NCBI GenBank assembly: GCA_045633415.1
Contig: JAZQYH010000061.1
Span: 1 to 64,000, forward strand
Direction of reading: 5' to 3'
Source: RGIG3102 sp045633415
Lineage (GTDB): Bacteria; Bacillota; Clostridia; Oscillospirales; Ruminococcaceae
DNA length: 64,000 nucleotides
Part shown: positions 16,803 through 25,937 of the stretch, piece after piece
Position numbering within the stretch: the stretch's first letter is position 1
Layout of the letters: every line of letters begins with the position of its first letter
The notes under the pieces: model-generated
Seen by the model: only the letters and a program-made list of their open reading frames with translations
Told to the model about the DNA's origin: nothing
Database searches by the model: none
Translations under genes and position numbers: made by a program

Positions 16803-17339
16803 TCAAACATCATTTAATATGTTGTATATAAAATAGACTAACGGCAACAGAAACATCAAATTGATATCTGTAAAGTATATTAGCATTACATAAATGACAA
16901 TTAATGTGAAAATGCTGATTTTCTTATAATTTCTTTGATAAAACGGGCTTATTCTATATAATATTTGCCCACCGTCCAGATAATATATGGGTATCATGTT
17001 TATTGTAAAGATAATTATATTAATTATAATCAGTATATACTGATTAATAGTTAGACAGTAGTTACATAAAACAGCTGCGATAGCAGATATCAAAACATTG
17101 GTTAATGGGCCTGAAATCAGGATAATTATCATATATTTATTTGATGTAACATTGTTTTTCATTCTGAATCCGAATACAGAAATATCTATTTGTGGCCATT
17201 TTTTAATCAATATTCTATAAGAAAGAATATGCCCAAGTTCATGCAAACAACTGGACAGTAAACAATATTTAAAAACATTTAAATTATCAAAAAACAAACC
17301 TATGTACACCAAAATAAAGAATAAAAAACTACTGTTCAT
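16803..17339 (-). CDS. SpoIVFB-like site-2 (M50) membrane protease
   Basis: The 178 aa protein is an intramembrane metalloprotease. HELGH (about 33-37) lies in a membrane segment, and YYLDGGQILYR (about 118-128) supplies the DG motif for the third zinc ligand. Four to five further hydrophobic segments follow. SpoIVFB cleaves pro-sigma-K in the sporulating mother cell. It overlaps the M23-domain gene upstream by 4 bases, the arrangement of spoIVFA-spoIVFB. It is shorter than Bacillus SpoIVFB (about 288 aa) and lacks its C-terminal CBS domain. Confidence 0.85.
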   Translation of the reverse strand: MNSSFLFFILVYIGLFFDNLNVFKYCLLSSCLHELGHILSYRILIKKWPQIDISVFGFRMKNNVTSNKYMIIILISGPLTNVLISAIAAVLCNYCLTINQYILIIINIIIFTINMIPIYYLDGGQILYRISPFYQRNYKKISIFTLIVIYVMLIYFTDINLMFLLPLVYFIYNILNDV

Positions 17340-18085
17340 ATATCCAATACATAGGCTGGATTATATCTGATTCCATTTGCTATAAATTCAAAATGCAAAT
17401 GAGGGCCTGTAGCGTTTCCTGTTTCACCTACCGATGCTATAACCTGACCAGAGAGAACCGTATCACCTGTTTTTACAAAGTTAAACTGATTATGTGCATA
17501 CAGTGTTTCTATACCGTTTTCAGATAAAATTCTTATGTGATTCCCTGCTTTGGAGTTATATTCTGCTTTTGTTACAACACCCTCAAATGCACAGCGGATA
17601 AAACTACCTTCTGGGGCGGCAATATCTAAACCTGTATGAAATTCTTTCTCTTTTTTATTAAAAGGATTTGTTCTTATTCCATAGGGCGATGAAATATATC
17701 CTTTTACAGGAATTATCCCTTTTTCATCAATTACATATTTTTTATTAGACACATTATTCGGGTAAATATCAGCACTTCCCTTTGCTGTAAAATTATTAAA
17801 AACTGTTATCAGCTCTCCAAAACGAACCTGTAATTCATTATAGATATTCTCGACAAAACTGTTATATGAAAAACTGTTTTCTATAAATTTGTCTGTTTCA
17901 AAAAATTCAGTATAATTTTCTTTGGTATAAGCAAAAATATAATCATCAGAATATTTTAATGCAAACGAAACTATCAAAATAATCAGAGAAAATATCAGCT
18001 GAATATTAAAATAGAAATTTTCCTTTCTATATTTATAGCGCCTTGGTTCTCTGGATTTGTTTTCATTACTTTCCTTTGTCCACAT
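17336..18085 (-). CDS. SpoIVFA-like M23 (LytM) domain membrane protein
   Basis: The 249 aa protein has a basic cytoplasmic N-terminus, one membrane segment (about 28-47), a linker and a C-terminal LytM domain (about 125-245). The zinc-site residues are present: FHTGLDI and GPHLHFEF, so unlike typical SpoIVFA it may be an active endopeptidase. SpoIVFA anchors and holds SpoIVFB; the adjacent M50 gene supports this role. GGAGGGG precedes the ATG at 18085; a longer reading lacks a site. A SpoIIQ-like peptidoglycan role is the alternative. Confidence 0.8.
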   Translation of the reverse strand: MWTKESNENKSREPRRYKYRKENFYFNIQLIFSLIILIVSFALKYSDDYIFAYTKENYTEFFETDKFIENSFSYNSFVENIYNELQVRFGELITVFNNFTAKGSADIYPNNVSNKKYVIDEKGIIPVKGYISSPYGIRTNPFNKKEKEFHTGLDIAAPEGSFIRCAFEGVVTKAEYNSKAGNHIRILSENGIETLYAHNQFNFVKTGDTVLSGQVIASVGETGNATGPHLHFEFIANGIRYNPAYVLDI

Positions 18086-18120
18086 AATACCCCTCCTATT
18101 TGTTCTATATAAAAATATAT

Positions 18121-18153
18121 GAAAAAAGACTATGGATATAACCACAGTCTTTT
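18121..18153 (-). terminator. Terminator of the nfnA-nfnB operon
   Basis: On the minus strand, AAAGACTGTGG pairs with CCATAGTCTTT (one mismatch), followed by TTTTTTC. It lies between nfnB and the SpoIVFA-like gene. Confidence 0.75.
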
Positions 18154-18168
18154 AAACTATAAATATAT

Positions 18169-19548
18169 TTATTTTAAGTATTCAAGAATAGATTTAGCTG
18201 CTTTCTGACCAGCACCCATAGCTTCGATTACAGTTGCAGAGCCTGTTACAGCGTCACCACCAGCCCAGATATTATCTATAGATGTTTTCATATTTTCATC
18301 AACTACAAAGCCACCGCGACGGTTAACTTCAATACCCATAATGCTATTTTTCAGCAGAGGGTTAGGGCTTGTACCGATAGCCATAATTACACCATCTACA
18401 TCCAATAAATATTCACTGCCTTCAATAGCTTTTACACCACGACGGCCAGATGCATCTGGTTCTGTTAATTCCATTTTGATACATTCAATCTGTTTAACAA
18501 AACCTTTATCATCGCCAATAATTCTGATTGGATTATTCAGTGTAAGGAATTCAATGCCTTCTTCCTGCGCATGATGAATTTCTTCTTTTCTTGCTGGCAT
18601 CTGTTCAACACCACGGCGGTAAACGATACTTACATCGCTACCCATTCTTTTTGCAACACGGGCAGCATCCATTGCAACGTTACCACCACCTACAACTACA
18701 ACTTTTTTCAAGTCTGGAGCAGGAGTATCTTTGGAATCTTTATAACATTCCATAAGATTTGCACGGGTAAGGAATTCATTTGCAGAGAAAACACCTGCAT
18801 AACCTTCCCCTTCAATATTCATAAATGATGGCAAGCCAGCACCACTGCCGATAAAGAATGCTGTAAAGCCCATTTCTTCAAGCTGTGGGATAGTAACAGT
18901 TTTGCCAACGATAACATCTGTATGTATTTTAACCCCCAGTTTTTTCAGGTTATCTACTTCGTATTTTACAATATCTTTTGGCAGACGGAATTCTGGGATA
19001 CCATAGCTGAGAACACCACCAGCTTTGTTAAGAGATTCAAATATTTCTACCTGAACACCTTCCTGTGCCAATACACCAGCACATGTGAGACCAGCTGGGC
19101 CAGCACCAATTACAGCAACTTTTTTATTTTTCGCTTCTTCTGGAGCTGATTCAGTTTCAATACCATTTTCCCTTGCCCAGTCAGCACAGAATCTTTCCAG
19201 ACGACCAATACCAACACTTTCACCTTTCACACCACGAACACATTTCATTTCGCACTGGTTTTCCTGTGGGCAAACGCGGCCGCATACTGCTGGCAAAAAG
19301 TTTTTTTCTTTGATTTTTCTGTATGCTGATTCTATATCACCGTCTTTGATAAAAGAAATAAAATCTGGGATATCAACATTTACAGGACAACCAGACATAC
19401 ATGGCTTTGTTTTACAGCCAATACATCTGTTTGCTTCATTAACAGCATCTTCCAGAGTATAGCCAAGACTTACTTCAGAAAAGTTTTTATTTCTGATATC
19501 AGCATCCTGGTGAGGCATTGGAGTTTTAAATTCCTGTTTGTTATACAT
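18169..19548 (-). CDS. nfnB: NfnB, large subunit of ferredoxin-NAD(P)H transhydrogenase
   Basis: The 459 aa protein is of the glutamate-synthase small-subunit type. An N-terminal iron-sulfur region has CIGCKTKPCMSGCP (about 41-54) and CGRVCPQENQCEMKC. An FAD motif VAVIGAGPAGLTCAG lies near 147, and an NADPH motif VVVVGGGNVAMDAAR near 288. Pairing with the PyrK-like gene one base upstream, and absence of a glutamate synthase large subunit, identify NfnAB, which bifurcates electrons from NADPH to NAD and ferredoxin in anaerobes. A stand-alone GltD-like role is less likely. Confidence 0.88.
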   Translation of the reverse strand: MYNKQEFKTPMPHQDADIRNKNFSEVSLGYTLEDAVNEANRCIGCKTKPCMSGCPVNVDIPDFISFIKDGDIESAYRKIKEKNFLPAVCGRVCPQENQCEMKCVRGVKGESVGIGRLERFCADWARENGIETESAPEEAKNKKVAVIGAGPAGLTCAGVLAQEGVQVEIFESLNKAGGVLSYGIPEFRLPKDIVKYEVDNLKKLGVKIHTDVIVGKTVTIPQLEEMGFTAFFIGSGAGLPSFMNIEGEGYAGVFSANEFLTRANLMECYKDSKDTPAPDLKKVVVVGGGNVAMDAARVAKRMGSDVSIVYRRGVEQMPARKEEIHHAQEEGIEFLTLNNPIRIIGDDKGFVKQIECIKMELTEPDASGRRGVKAIEGSEYLLDVDGVIMAIGTSPNPLLKNSIMGIEVNRRGGFVVDENMKTSIDNIWAGGDAVTGSATVIEAMGAGQKAAKSILEYLK

Positions 19549-19549
19549 T

Positions 19550-20386
19550 TTAAATACCTCCGTACATTCTGCAGATATGCTCTTTAGCTTCAGCTTCCTG
19601 CTTTTTATACATATTGTTTCTGATTATCAGTTCGTTAAAATCTACCTGATGACCATCAAAGTCAGGACCGTCAACACATGCAAATTTAACCTGACCACCA
19701 ACTTTTACTCTGCAACCACCACACATACCTGTGCCGTCAATCATAATAGGATTAAGGCTCACTATTGTTTTAATGCCATATTCCTTTGTGATTTCACTTA
19801 CTGCTTTCATCATAGGGATAGGACCGATTGCAATAACACAGTCGTAACCTTTACCCTTTTCAATATTTTCTTTAAGAACGTTTGTTACAAAGCCTTTGAT
19901 TCCATAGGAACCATCATCTGTACAGATAATACAGTTATTGGATGCACTAATCATTTCATCCTCAAGGATAACAATATCTTTATTTCGGAAACCTGCAATC
20001 AAATCTACTTCTGCACCATGATTTTTAAGCCACTTAGCCTGTGGCAGTGCAATAGCACAGCCTACACCACCGCCGATAACACAAGCGTTTTTAATATCTT
20101 CCAGTTCTGTTGTTGCGCCAAGAGGACCGGCAAAATGTGCAAGATATTCATCTTTATTTTTGTGACTGAGTTTAATTGTAGATGCACCTATTGCCTGAAA
20201 TACAATAGTTACATACCCTTTTTCTTTGTCAAAATCTGAAATAGTGAGAGGTATTCTTTCACTGTCTTCATCTGTCATAACCATTACGAACTGACCAGGC
20301 ATAATATTCTGGGCAACAAGTGGTGCTTCTACTGTCAATGAAAATGTTACATCATTAAGTTGCTTTTTATCAACAATTCTGAACAT
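19550..20386 (-). CDS. nfnA: NfnA, FNR-type small subunit of ferredoxin-NAD(P)H transhydrogenase
   Basis: The 278 aa protein resembles PyrK and sulfide dehydrogenase beta subunits. It has an N-terminal FAD-binding barrel, an NAD-binding Rossmann segment ACVIGGGVGCAIALPQA (about 95-111), and a C-terminal 2Fe-2S loop GMCGGCRVKVGGQVKFACVD (about 222-241). Length and partner match NfnA. AAAGGAGA precedes the ATG, and a strong promoter lies 30-60 bases upstream, so nfnAB is transcribed apart from the transketolase genes. Confidence 0.88.
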   Translation of the reverse strand: MFRIVDKKQLNDVTFSLTVEAPLVAQNIMPGQFVMVMTDEDSERIPLTISDFDKEKGYVTIVFQAIGASTIKLSHKNKDEYLAHFAGPLGATTELEDIKNACVIGGGVGCAIALPQAKWLKNHGAEVDLIAGFRNKDIVILEDEMISASNNCIICTDDGSYGIKGFVTNVLKENIEKGKGYDCVIAIGPIPMMKAVSEITKEYGIKTIVSLNPIMIDGTGMCGGCRVKVGGQVKFACVDGPDFDGHQVDFNELIIRNNMYKKQEAEAKEHICRMYGGI

Positions 20387-20417
20387 GACAATCTCCTTTA
20401 AAATTTCATATATCTAC

Positions 20418-20446
20418 ATTATACCTTAATATTATAACAACTGCAA
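20418..20446 (-). promoter_or_regulatory. nfnAB promoter
   Basis: On the minus strand, TTGCAG (20446-20441), a 17-base spacer and a perfect TATAAT (20423-20418). Confidence 0.75.
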
Positions 20447-20471
20447 TTTTATTTTTCTGTGATTTAAACAC

Positions 20472-20499
20472 AAAAAAGGCAGGTACTTATGTACCTGCC
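20472..20499 (-). terminator. Terminator of the transketolase genes
   Basis: On the minus strand, GGCAGGTAC pairs with GTACCTGCC around a short loop and is followed by seven Ts. It closes the long run that starts at radC. Confidence 0.9.
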
Positions 20500-20513
20500 A
20501 GATTTATTGATAA

Positions 20514-21446
20514 TTAGATGTTTTCCAGAACTTTTTCTACGATTGTTTCTTTGTTAAGGTTGAATACTTCGAGAAGTTCTGCAGCTGGACCGGATTTACC
20601 GAATACGTCCATAACAGCTACTGGAACAACTTTACATGGTGCTTCCAGAGAAGTTACTTCTGTAACTGCGCTGTAGAGACCACCGATTACGCTATGTTCT
20701 TCACATGTAACGATAAGGTCTGTTTCTTTAGCAGCTTTGAGAATAATATCTTTATCAATAGGTTTGATTGTATGGATATTGATAACTCTTGTGCTGATGC
20801 CTTTTTCTTCCAGTTCTTTAGCTGCATCAAGTGCACGAGCAACCATAAGACCTGTAGCAATCAGAGTAACTTTGTTACCTTCTTTAAGTGTAACACCTTT
20901 GCCCAGTTCAAATTTGTAGTCTTCACCGTTAACTACTGGAACAGCAAGACGACCAAAGCGCAGGTATACAGGACCTACATGTTCTGCAGCTGCAAAAACA
21001 GCCTGTTTTGCTTCGATATCGTCACATGGGTTGATAACAACCATACCTGGAATGCTTCTCATAAGAGCGATGTCTTCGTTACACTGGTGTGTAGCACCGT
21101 CTTCACCTACAGAGATACCTGCATGTGTAGCACCGATTTTAACGTTAAGATGTGGGTAACCAACGCTGTTTCTTACCTGTTCAAATGCACGACCTGCAAC
21201 GAACATAGCAAAAGAAGAAACAAATGGGATTTTGCCTGTTGTAGCAATACCTGCTGCAAGACCAACCATGTTGGATTCAGCGATACCACAGTCAAAATGT
21301 CTTTCTGGGAACGCTTTTTTGAATACACCAGTTTTTGTTGCACCAGCAAGGTCTGCGTCGAATACAACAACATCTGGGTTTACTTTACCAAGTTCGGCCA
21401 AAGCGTTGCCATAACTTTCTCTAGTTGCGATTTTTACGTCTGACAT
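20514..21446 (-). CDS. Transketolase, C-terminal subunit
   Basis: The 310 aa protein is the pyrimidine-binding and C-terminal half of a split transketolase. It has RESYGNALAELGK at the start, the E-x-NMVGLAAGIA segment that contacts the cofactor, and a C-terminal transketolase domain (VTCEEHSVIGGL). With the N-terminal subunit it transfers two-carbon units in the non-oxidative pentose phosphate pathway. The ATG at 21446 lies one base after the partner's stop and has GGAGG upstream. Such split enzymes are common in clostridia. Confidence 0.95.
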   Translation of the reverse strand: MSDVKIATRESYGNALAELGKVNPDVVVFDADLAGATKTGVFKKAFPERHFDCGIAESNMVGLAAGIATTGKIPFVSSFAMFVAGRAFEQVRNSVGYPHLNVKIGATHAGISVGEDGATHQCNEDIALMRSIPGMVVINPCDDIEAKQAVFAAAEHVGPVYLRFGRLAVPVVNGEDYKFELGKGVTLKEGNKVTLIATGLMVARALDAAKELEEKGISTRVINIHTIKPIDKDIILKAAKETDLIVTCEEHSVIGGLYSAVTEVTSLEAPCKVVPVAVMDVFGKSGPAAELLEVFNLNKETIVEKVLENI

Positions 21447-21447
21447 A

Positions 21448-22293
21448 TTACTTAGCCTCCAGTTCTTTAGCGATTGCATTCAGTTCATCCATAGCCTGTG
21501 CGTACTGTTCAGCGTTTGGTGCACTACCATGCCATGCTGCTTTATTTTCCATGTAGGAAACGCCTTTACCTTTAACGGATTTCTGAACGATTACCCATGG
21601 TTTGCCATTTTTTTCGTTTGTTTTTTCAAATGCTGCATGAATAGAATCAAAGTCATGTGCATCTGCTGTTACAACATTCCAGCCGAATGCTGCAAATTTA
21701 TCTGTGATTGGGTATGGAGACATAACATCTTCAATGTTACCGTCAATCTGCAGACCATTGTTGTCAACGATAGCAACAAGGTTATCAAGTTTGTAATGAG
21801 CAGCAGCCATAGCCGCTTCCCATACCTGACCTTCCTGAATTTCACCGTCGCCAAGAGCTGTATATACTGTAAAGCCTTTGCCGGAAATTTTGCCGCCAAG
21901 TGCCATACCTACAGCGGTAGAAATACCCTGACCAAGTGAACCTGTTGTCATATCAACGCCAGGAATTTTTTTCATATCTGGATGACCCTGAAGAAGTGCG
22001 CCTGTTTTACGCAGTTTAAGCAGTTCTTCTTTAGCAAAATAGCCTTTTTCTGCAAGAACAGAATAAAGAGCTGGTGCTGTATGACCTTTTGAAAGAACAA
22101 ATCTGTCTCTGTCTGGGTCCTGTGGGTTAGCTGGGTCTACGTTCATTTTGTAGAAATAGAGATAAGTAAGTGTATCTGTCAGAGACAGAGAACCACCTGG
22201 GTGTCCGCTTTTTGCGCTGTGAACTGCAGTTACAATGTCTTTTCTAACTTCAACTGCCACTTTTTCAAGCGCAAGTTTCATTTTTGCGTCCAT
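21448..22293 (-). CDS. Transketolase, N-terminal subunit
   Basis: The 281 aa protein is the thiamine-diphosphate-binding half. It contains HSAKSGHPGGSLSLTDTL, LSKGHTAPALYSVLAEKG, TGSLGQGIS and the GDGEIQEGQVWEAAMAAAHYKLDN cofactor motif (about 148-171). It is translated just before the C-terminal half and 9 bases after the HAD phosphatase gene. AGGAGG precedes the ATG. Confidence 0.96.
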   Translation of the reverse strand: MDAKMKLALEKVAVEVRKDIVTAVHSAKSGHPGGSLSLTDTLTYLYFYKMNVDPANPQDPDRDRFVLSKGHTAPALYSVLAEKGYFAKEELLKLRKTGALLQGHPDMKKIPGVDMTTGSLGQGISTAVGMALGGKISGKGFTVYTALGDGEIQEGQVWEAAMAAAHYKLDNLVAIVDNNGLQIDGNIEDVMSPYPITDKFAAFGWNVVTADAHDFDSIHAAFEKTNEKNGKPWVIVQKSVKGKGVSYMENKAAWHGSAPNAEQYAQAMDELNAIAKELEAK

Positions 22294-22302
22294 ATTGTCC
22301 TC

Positions 22303-23121
22303 CTAAATATATGAATTTATAATTTGAGCCAATAAATGCCCCACGCCGCCGTCTGTGCAGGCCGGCACAGTTATATGGCATAATTCCTTAACATCATCAG
22401 GTGCATTATCAACACAAACGCTTAAACCTGCATTCTGCAAAATTTCCACGTCGTTATAATAATCTCCTACTGCTATTGTATTGTTTATTTGTAAATTAGT
22501 CAAGTCACATAATGTCTTTAATGCCTTACCTTTAGTGACATTTTTTGGCATCATTTCAAAATAAATAGTATTTGTCATAACAAATTCTATTTCATCACAA
22601 TGAATGTTTTCTTCACAGAATTTTTTCATTTTAAGAAGGGTTTCATTCTCATCTGCAAACAAAACTTTTATCCATTTATTTGAAATCTGTTCCACACTTG
22701 TGTCTATATAGCTGAGTTTTTCATCTGTAAGATGCCAGTATGTATAATCGTTTTCAGTAATAAGGTATGTTCTGAAATTATCACACATAATTTCACAACC
22801 TACATCTGGAAATTCTTTCATAAGCAATGAAAGAATTTCTTTTGCTATATCAGGCAATACATCACGGTGCAATATGTTCCCTGTTTCAAAGTCATAGATA
22901 ACACCACCATTGTAAGTAATAGCCGGTGCATTAAGTTTTATCTGACCAAGATATCTGCTGACTGATTCCACACTTCTACCGGTTGCAACTGTAAATTTAC
23001 CACCTAGATTCTGAAATTTTACAATCATTTCGATATTATATTGTGGGATGCCTTCTTTTGCCGTAAGCAAAGTGTTATCAAGGTCACTGATAACAAGTAA
23101 TTCGTTGATTTTCTTTCCCAT
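22303..23121 (-). CDS. Cof-type HAD hydrolase
   Basis: The 272 aa protein is a HAD-superfamily phosphatase with a type IIB cap. Motif I is ISDLDNTLL (about 10-18), motif II ATGRS, and motif IV VGDYYNDVEIL. Cof-type enzymes hydrolyse sugar phosphates or flavin and pyridoxal phosphates; the substrate here is unknown. It sits one base after rluD and before the transketolase pair, which hints at, but does not prove, a sugar-phosphate substrate. Confidence 0.9.
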   Translation of the reverse strand: MGKKINELLVISDLDNTLLTAKEGIPQYNIEMIVKFQNLGGKFTVATGRSVESVSRYLGQIKLNAPAITYNGGVIYDFETGNILHRDVLPDIAKEILSLLMKEFPDVGCEIMCDNFRTYLITENDYTYWHLTDEKLSYIDTSVEQISNKWIKVLFADENETLLKMKKFCEENIHCDEIEFVMTNTIYFEMMPKNVTKGKALKTLCDLTNLQINNTIAVGDYYNDVEILQNAGLSVCVDNAPDDVKELCHITVPACTDGGVGHLLAQIINSYI

Positions 23122-23122
23122 A

Positions 23123-24037
23123 TTATTTAAATCTTACTTTATTATAAAATTTTGTAAACTGTTCACACCAAGGTGAAACAAATTCTATATATTCATCAGT
23201 AGCAGGATGGATAAAACCAATTGTACCTGCATGCAATGCCTGACCATCCAGTTCTTTAATTACAGATTTAGGTCCATATACAGGGTCACCTGCAAGAGGA
23301 TGACCTATACTTTGCATATGTACACGAATCTGATGTGTGCGGCCAGTTTTAAGTCTGGCTTCAATCAATGTATATCCGTTTAACTTTTCAAGCACTTTAT
23401 AATGTGTAAATGCGTTTTTGGAATTTACTGCTGTTACACAGAATTTTTTTCTGTCGGTTTTATGTCTGCCGATAGGGGCATCAATATCCCCTTCTTCATT
23501 TTTAACGTTGCCGTATACAATTGCATTATACACTCTTGTTATTGAGTGTTCTTTAAACTGCCGCGCAAGATGTTCGTGTGCAAAGTCATTTTTAGCAACA
23601 ACAAGCAGACCTGATGTATCTTTATCTATTCGGTGTACAATACCAGGGCGGATTTCACCGTTAATGCCAGATAAACTGTCTTTACAGTGATACATCAACG
23701 CATTAACCAAAGTGCCGTTTTCATTGCCGTTTGCAGGGTGTACAACCATTCCCTTTGGTTTATTTACTACCAGAAGATATTCATCTTCATAATAAATATC
23801 TAAAGGAATATTTTCTGCCACAATTTCAGTTTCTTTAGGTGGGTGAACTGTTATTTTAACAATATCTCCGTTTTTGATTTTATAGCTTTTTGTAACTGCT
23901 TTATCATTGACAGAAATATCGCCATTATCAAGTAATATCTGCACAGAATTTCTGGAATAATCTGTATTCTGTGAAATATATAAATCCAGACGTTTACCAC
24001 TATCTTCTGGCAATGCGTTTAAAATAATTTCTTCCAC
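23123..24037 (-). CDS. rluD: Ribosomal large subunit pseudouridine synthase, RluD type
   Basis: The 304 aa protein has an N-terminal S4 RNA-binding domain (about 14-72) and a catalytic domain with GIVHRIDKDTSGLLVVAKN, where the aspartate is the nucleophile, and LKTGRTHQIRVHMQSIGHPLAGD. RluD forms pseudouridines in 23S rRNA helix 69. In Bacillus and clostridia it follows lspA, as here, where the genes share one base. Confidence 0.93.
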   Translation of the reverse strand: MEEIILNALPEDSGKRLDLYISQNTDYSRNSVQILLDNGDISVNDKAVTKSYKIKNGDIVKITVHPPKETEIVAENIPLDIYYEDEYLLVVNKPKGMVVHPANGNENGTLVNALMYHCKDSLSGINGEIRPGIVHRIDKDTSGLLVVAKNDFAHEHLARQFKEHSITRVYNAIVYGNVKNEEGDIDAPIGRHKTDRKKFCVTAVNSKNAFTHYKVLEKLNGYTLIEARLKTGRTHQIRVHMQSIGHPLAGDPVYGPKSVIKELDGQALHAGTIGFIHPATDEYIEFVSPWCEQFTKFYNKVRFK

Positions 24038-24498
24038 TATGATTTTCCCTTTTTATAAAATTCAGTATAGAAAGTGTACAGTGCATACAGACCAACACCT
24101 ACACATACATAAACATCTGCAACATTGAAAATAGCAAAATCCATAAATAAAAATTCAAAGTAATCTATTACATACCCCTGAAAAATTCTATCTATAAGAT
24201 TGCCGGCACCACCTGCAAAAATAAGAATAAAACAAAATCTTTCAAATTTATCTCCATAGTTTTTTACAAACAGGAAATATGCCATAACAACCAGTGCAAC
24301 CGAAGTTATGACAGCTAAAAATATTGTTTTACCGCTTAGAAGACTGAATGCCATGCCTGTGTTTTCAAGATATCTCAATCCCAATAAATAAGGAATAACT
24401 ACCACTGCAGGGCCACCTGCCAGATATTTTGCAGCAAGTATTTTGCTGACTCTGTCAACAATGATAAGTATAGCAGTAAATATAATACTGTTAAACAA
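24037..24498 (-). CDS. lspA: Lipoprotein signal peptidase (signal peptidase II)
   Basis: LspA removes signal peptides from prolipoproteins in the membrane. The 153 aa protein has four membrane segments and both conserved aspartate motifs, GGAGNLIDRI and FNVADVYV, plus ENTGMAFSLL. The start is a TTG at 24498 with AGGAGA six bases upstream; no ATG fits. The ribosome site begins only about ten bases after the divIVA terminator, so there is no room for a promoter between them. Confidence 0.95.
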   Translation of the reverse strand: MFNSIIFTAILIIVDRVSKILAAKYLAGGPAVVVIPYLLGLRYLENTGMAFSLLSGKTIFLAVITSVALVVMAYFLFVKNYGDKFERFCFILIFAGGAGNLIDRIFQGYVIDYFEFLFMDFAIFNVADVYVCVGVGLYALYTFYTEFYKKGKS

Positions 24499-24512
24499 AA
24501 TAATCTCCTAAC

Positions 24513-24544
24513 AAAAAAGGATTAGCGCAAAGCGCTAATCCTTT
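24513..24544 (-). terminator. Terminator between divIVA and lspA
   Basis: On the minus strand, AAAGGATTAGCGC pairs with GCGCTAATCCTTT around a three-base loop, followed by TTTTTTG. It is strong, yet lspA follows at once. Confidence 0.88.
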
Positions 24545-24548
24545 GAAT

Positions 24549-25154
24549 TTATTCTTCTTCAAACAGTGAAGAAACGCTTTTGAATTTATCTTCCATTGCT
24601 GGTACAGCAGCTTCTTCAACAAATGTAGTTTCCTGTACAACTTCTACTACAGCTTCTTCAACTGGAGCTTCTTCCACAGGTTCTTCTACAACTTCATTCA
24701 CTTCTGCTCTTTCTTCTGGAAGGTTACTGAGTGATTCGATATGTGATTTGTAAAGGCTAAGAATGTTACGTTTAAAATCGCTAACTTCTTTTTTCAGCCG
24801 TTTAAGAATATCTTCTGTACCTTCGATTTCGTTGTGAGCAGAAGATATAATATCGTTTTTCTTGATAGTAGCTTCTCTGATAAGGTTATCAGCTTTTACT
24901 CTTGCATCTGAAACAATGCTTTCACCAAGTCGCTGCGCATTGATAAGTGTAATTTTGATACTTTCTTCTTCAGCTTTATACTGTTCTACTTTTTCAGCTA
25001 AAAGATAGAGCTTTTCTTCCAGGTCTTTCTTTTCGCTTTCAAGAGCTTCAAATTCATCTGCAATATTTTCAATAAAAGATTCTACATCTTCAGGTCTGTA
25101 ACCGCGCATTGTTTTTTCAAATGTAATCTGGCGGATTTCTTCAGCAGTAAACAT
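24549..25154 (-). CDS. divIVA: DivIVA-domain cell division protein
   Basis: The 201 aa protein has the DivIVA N-terminal membrane-binding domain (FTAEEIRQITFEKTMRGY, positions 2-19) and a long coiled coil (about 30-145). The C-terminal tail is rich in valine and glutamate (about 148-185). DivIVA marks curved membrane at poles and septa. It ends the sepF-ylmH-divIVA block of the Gram-positive division region. The acidic tail is probably disordered. Confidence 0.92.
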   Translation of the reverse strand: MFTAEEIRQITFEKTMRGYRPEDVESFIENIADEFEALESEKKDLEEKLYLLAEKVEQYKAEEESIKITLINAQRLGESIVSDARVKADNLIREATIKKNDIISSAHNEIEGTEDILKRLKKEVSDFKRNILSLYKSHIESLSNLPEERAEVNEVVEEPVEEAPVEEAVVEVVQETTFVEEAAVPAMEDKFKSVSSLFEEE

Positions 25155-25166
25155 AATTGTTTCCTC

Positions 25167-25937
25167 CTAATATTTTTGATATGTAATAAAAAATCTGTCT
25201 TTTCGACTTTTAGAGCCATCAAAAGAAAGCTTATATTTTCCCTTTCCACGAATACTTAGAATATCATTATCAATAATTTCAAAATCAGGTCGTTTTACGG
25301 CAAGATGATTCACTGAAACAAGACCTTGCCTGATATAAGCAGAGCCTTCGTTTCTGCTACAGTTTAATACTGCACTGATAACAGCATCAAGACGCATAGA
25401 TGCAACAGTAATGCTTTTAGTCTGTGAAACCTGTCTTGAATAATTAACCTGCTGGTCGTAATATTCAAAGTCTACAAAACTATGACGGACTTTCTTAAGT
25501 TCACCTGTAATAACAGGTGCCATATTGTTGTGACATACTATAAGGCACTCATCATCCTGAACAATAATATCACCGATATATTCCCTTTTAATCATCAGGT
25601 TCATTATTGCACCAAGAAAATCACGGTGATTAAGCTTGTCCTCACCATTTATCTTACTTTTCAATATACACAAAGGATAATCCCATGAATATACTTCATC
25701 AAATTCATCAAAGACACAAGCAATTGTGCGCTCGCTGTCACCTTCTATTCCTGAATAAAACTGTAACTTTAATCTAGAAAATTTATTGAATTGTGATATA
25801 AACAGTTCTTTCTGTCTTAAATCAAGAAAAGTGGAAAAGGTTTTTGTATGAGTTTTTTCTACTCTTTCGCAAAGCGAAAACACTTTTTTACAAAAAACAG
25901 TCTCTTCCTGATTTTGTGGTGGTATAAAGCCTCTCAA
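25167..25937 (-). CDS. ylmH: YlmH, S4-domain RNA-binding protein
   Basis: The 256 aa protein has an N-terminal YlmH-type region and a C-terminal S4 domain (about 180-245: MRLDAVISAVLNCSRNEG, then QGLVSVNHLAV). YlmH homologues bind stalled ribosomal complexes and are encoded between sepF and divIVA, as here. Its start directly follows the sepF stop with no gap. Confidence 0.92.
   Translation of the reverse strand: MRGFIPPQNQEETVFCKKVFSLCERVEKTHTKTFSTFLDLRQKELFISQFNKFSRLKLQFYSGIEGDSERTIACVFDEFDEVYSWDYPLCILKSKINGEDKLNHRDFLGAIMNLMIKREYIGDIIVQDDECLIVCHNNMAPVITGELKKVRHSFVDFEYYDQQVNYSRQVSQTKSITVASMRLDAVISAVLNCSRNEGSAYIRQGLVSVNHLAVKRPDFEIIDNDILSIRGKGKYKLSFDGSKSRKDRFFITYQKY

Noticed and set aside
18169..20386. 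A glutamate synthase small subunit with a dihydroorotate dehydrogenase electron-transfer subunit
   Set aside because: No glutamate synthase large subunit or pyrD is adjacent, and the tight pair fits NfnAB better.
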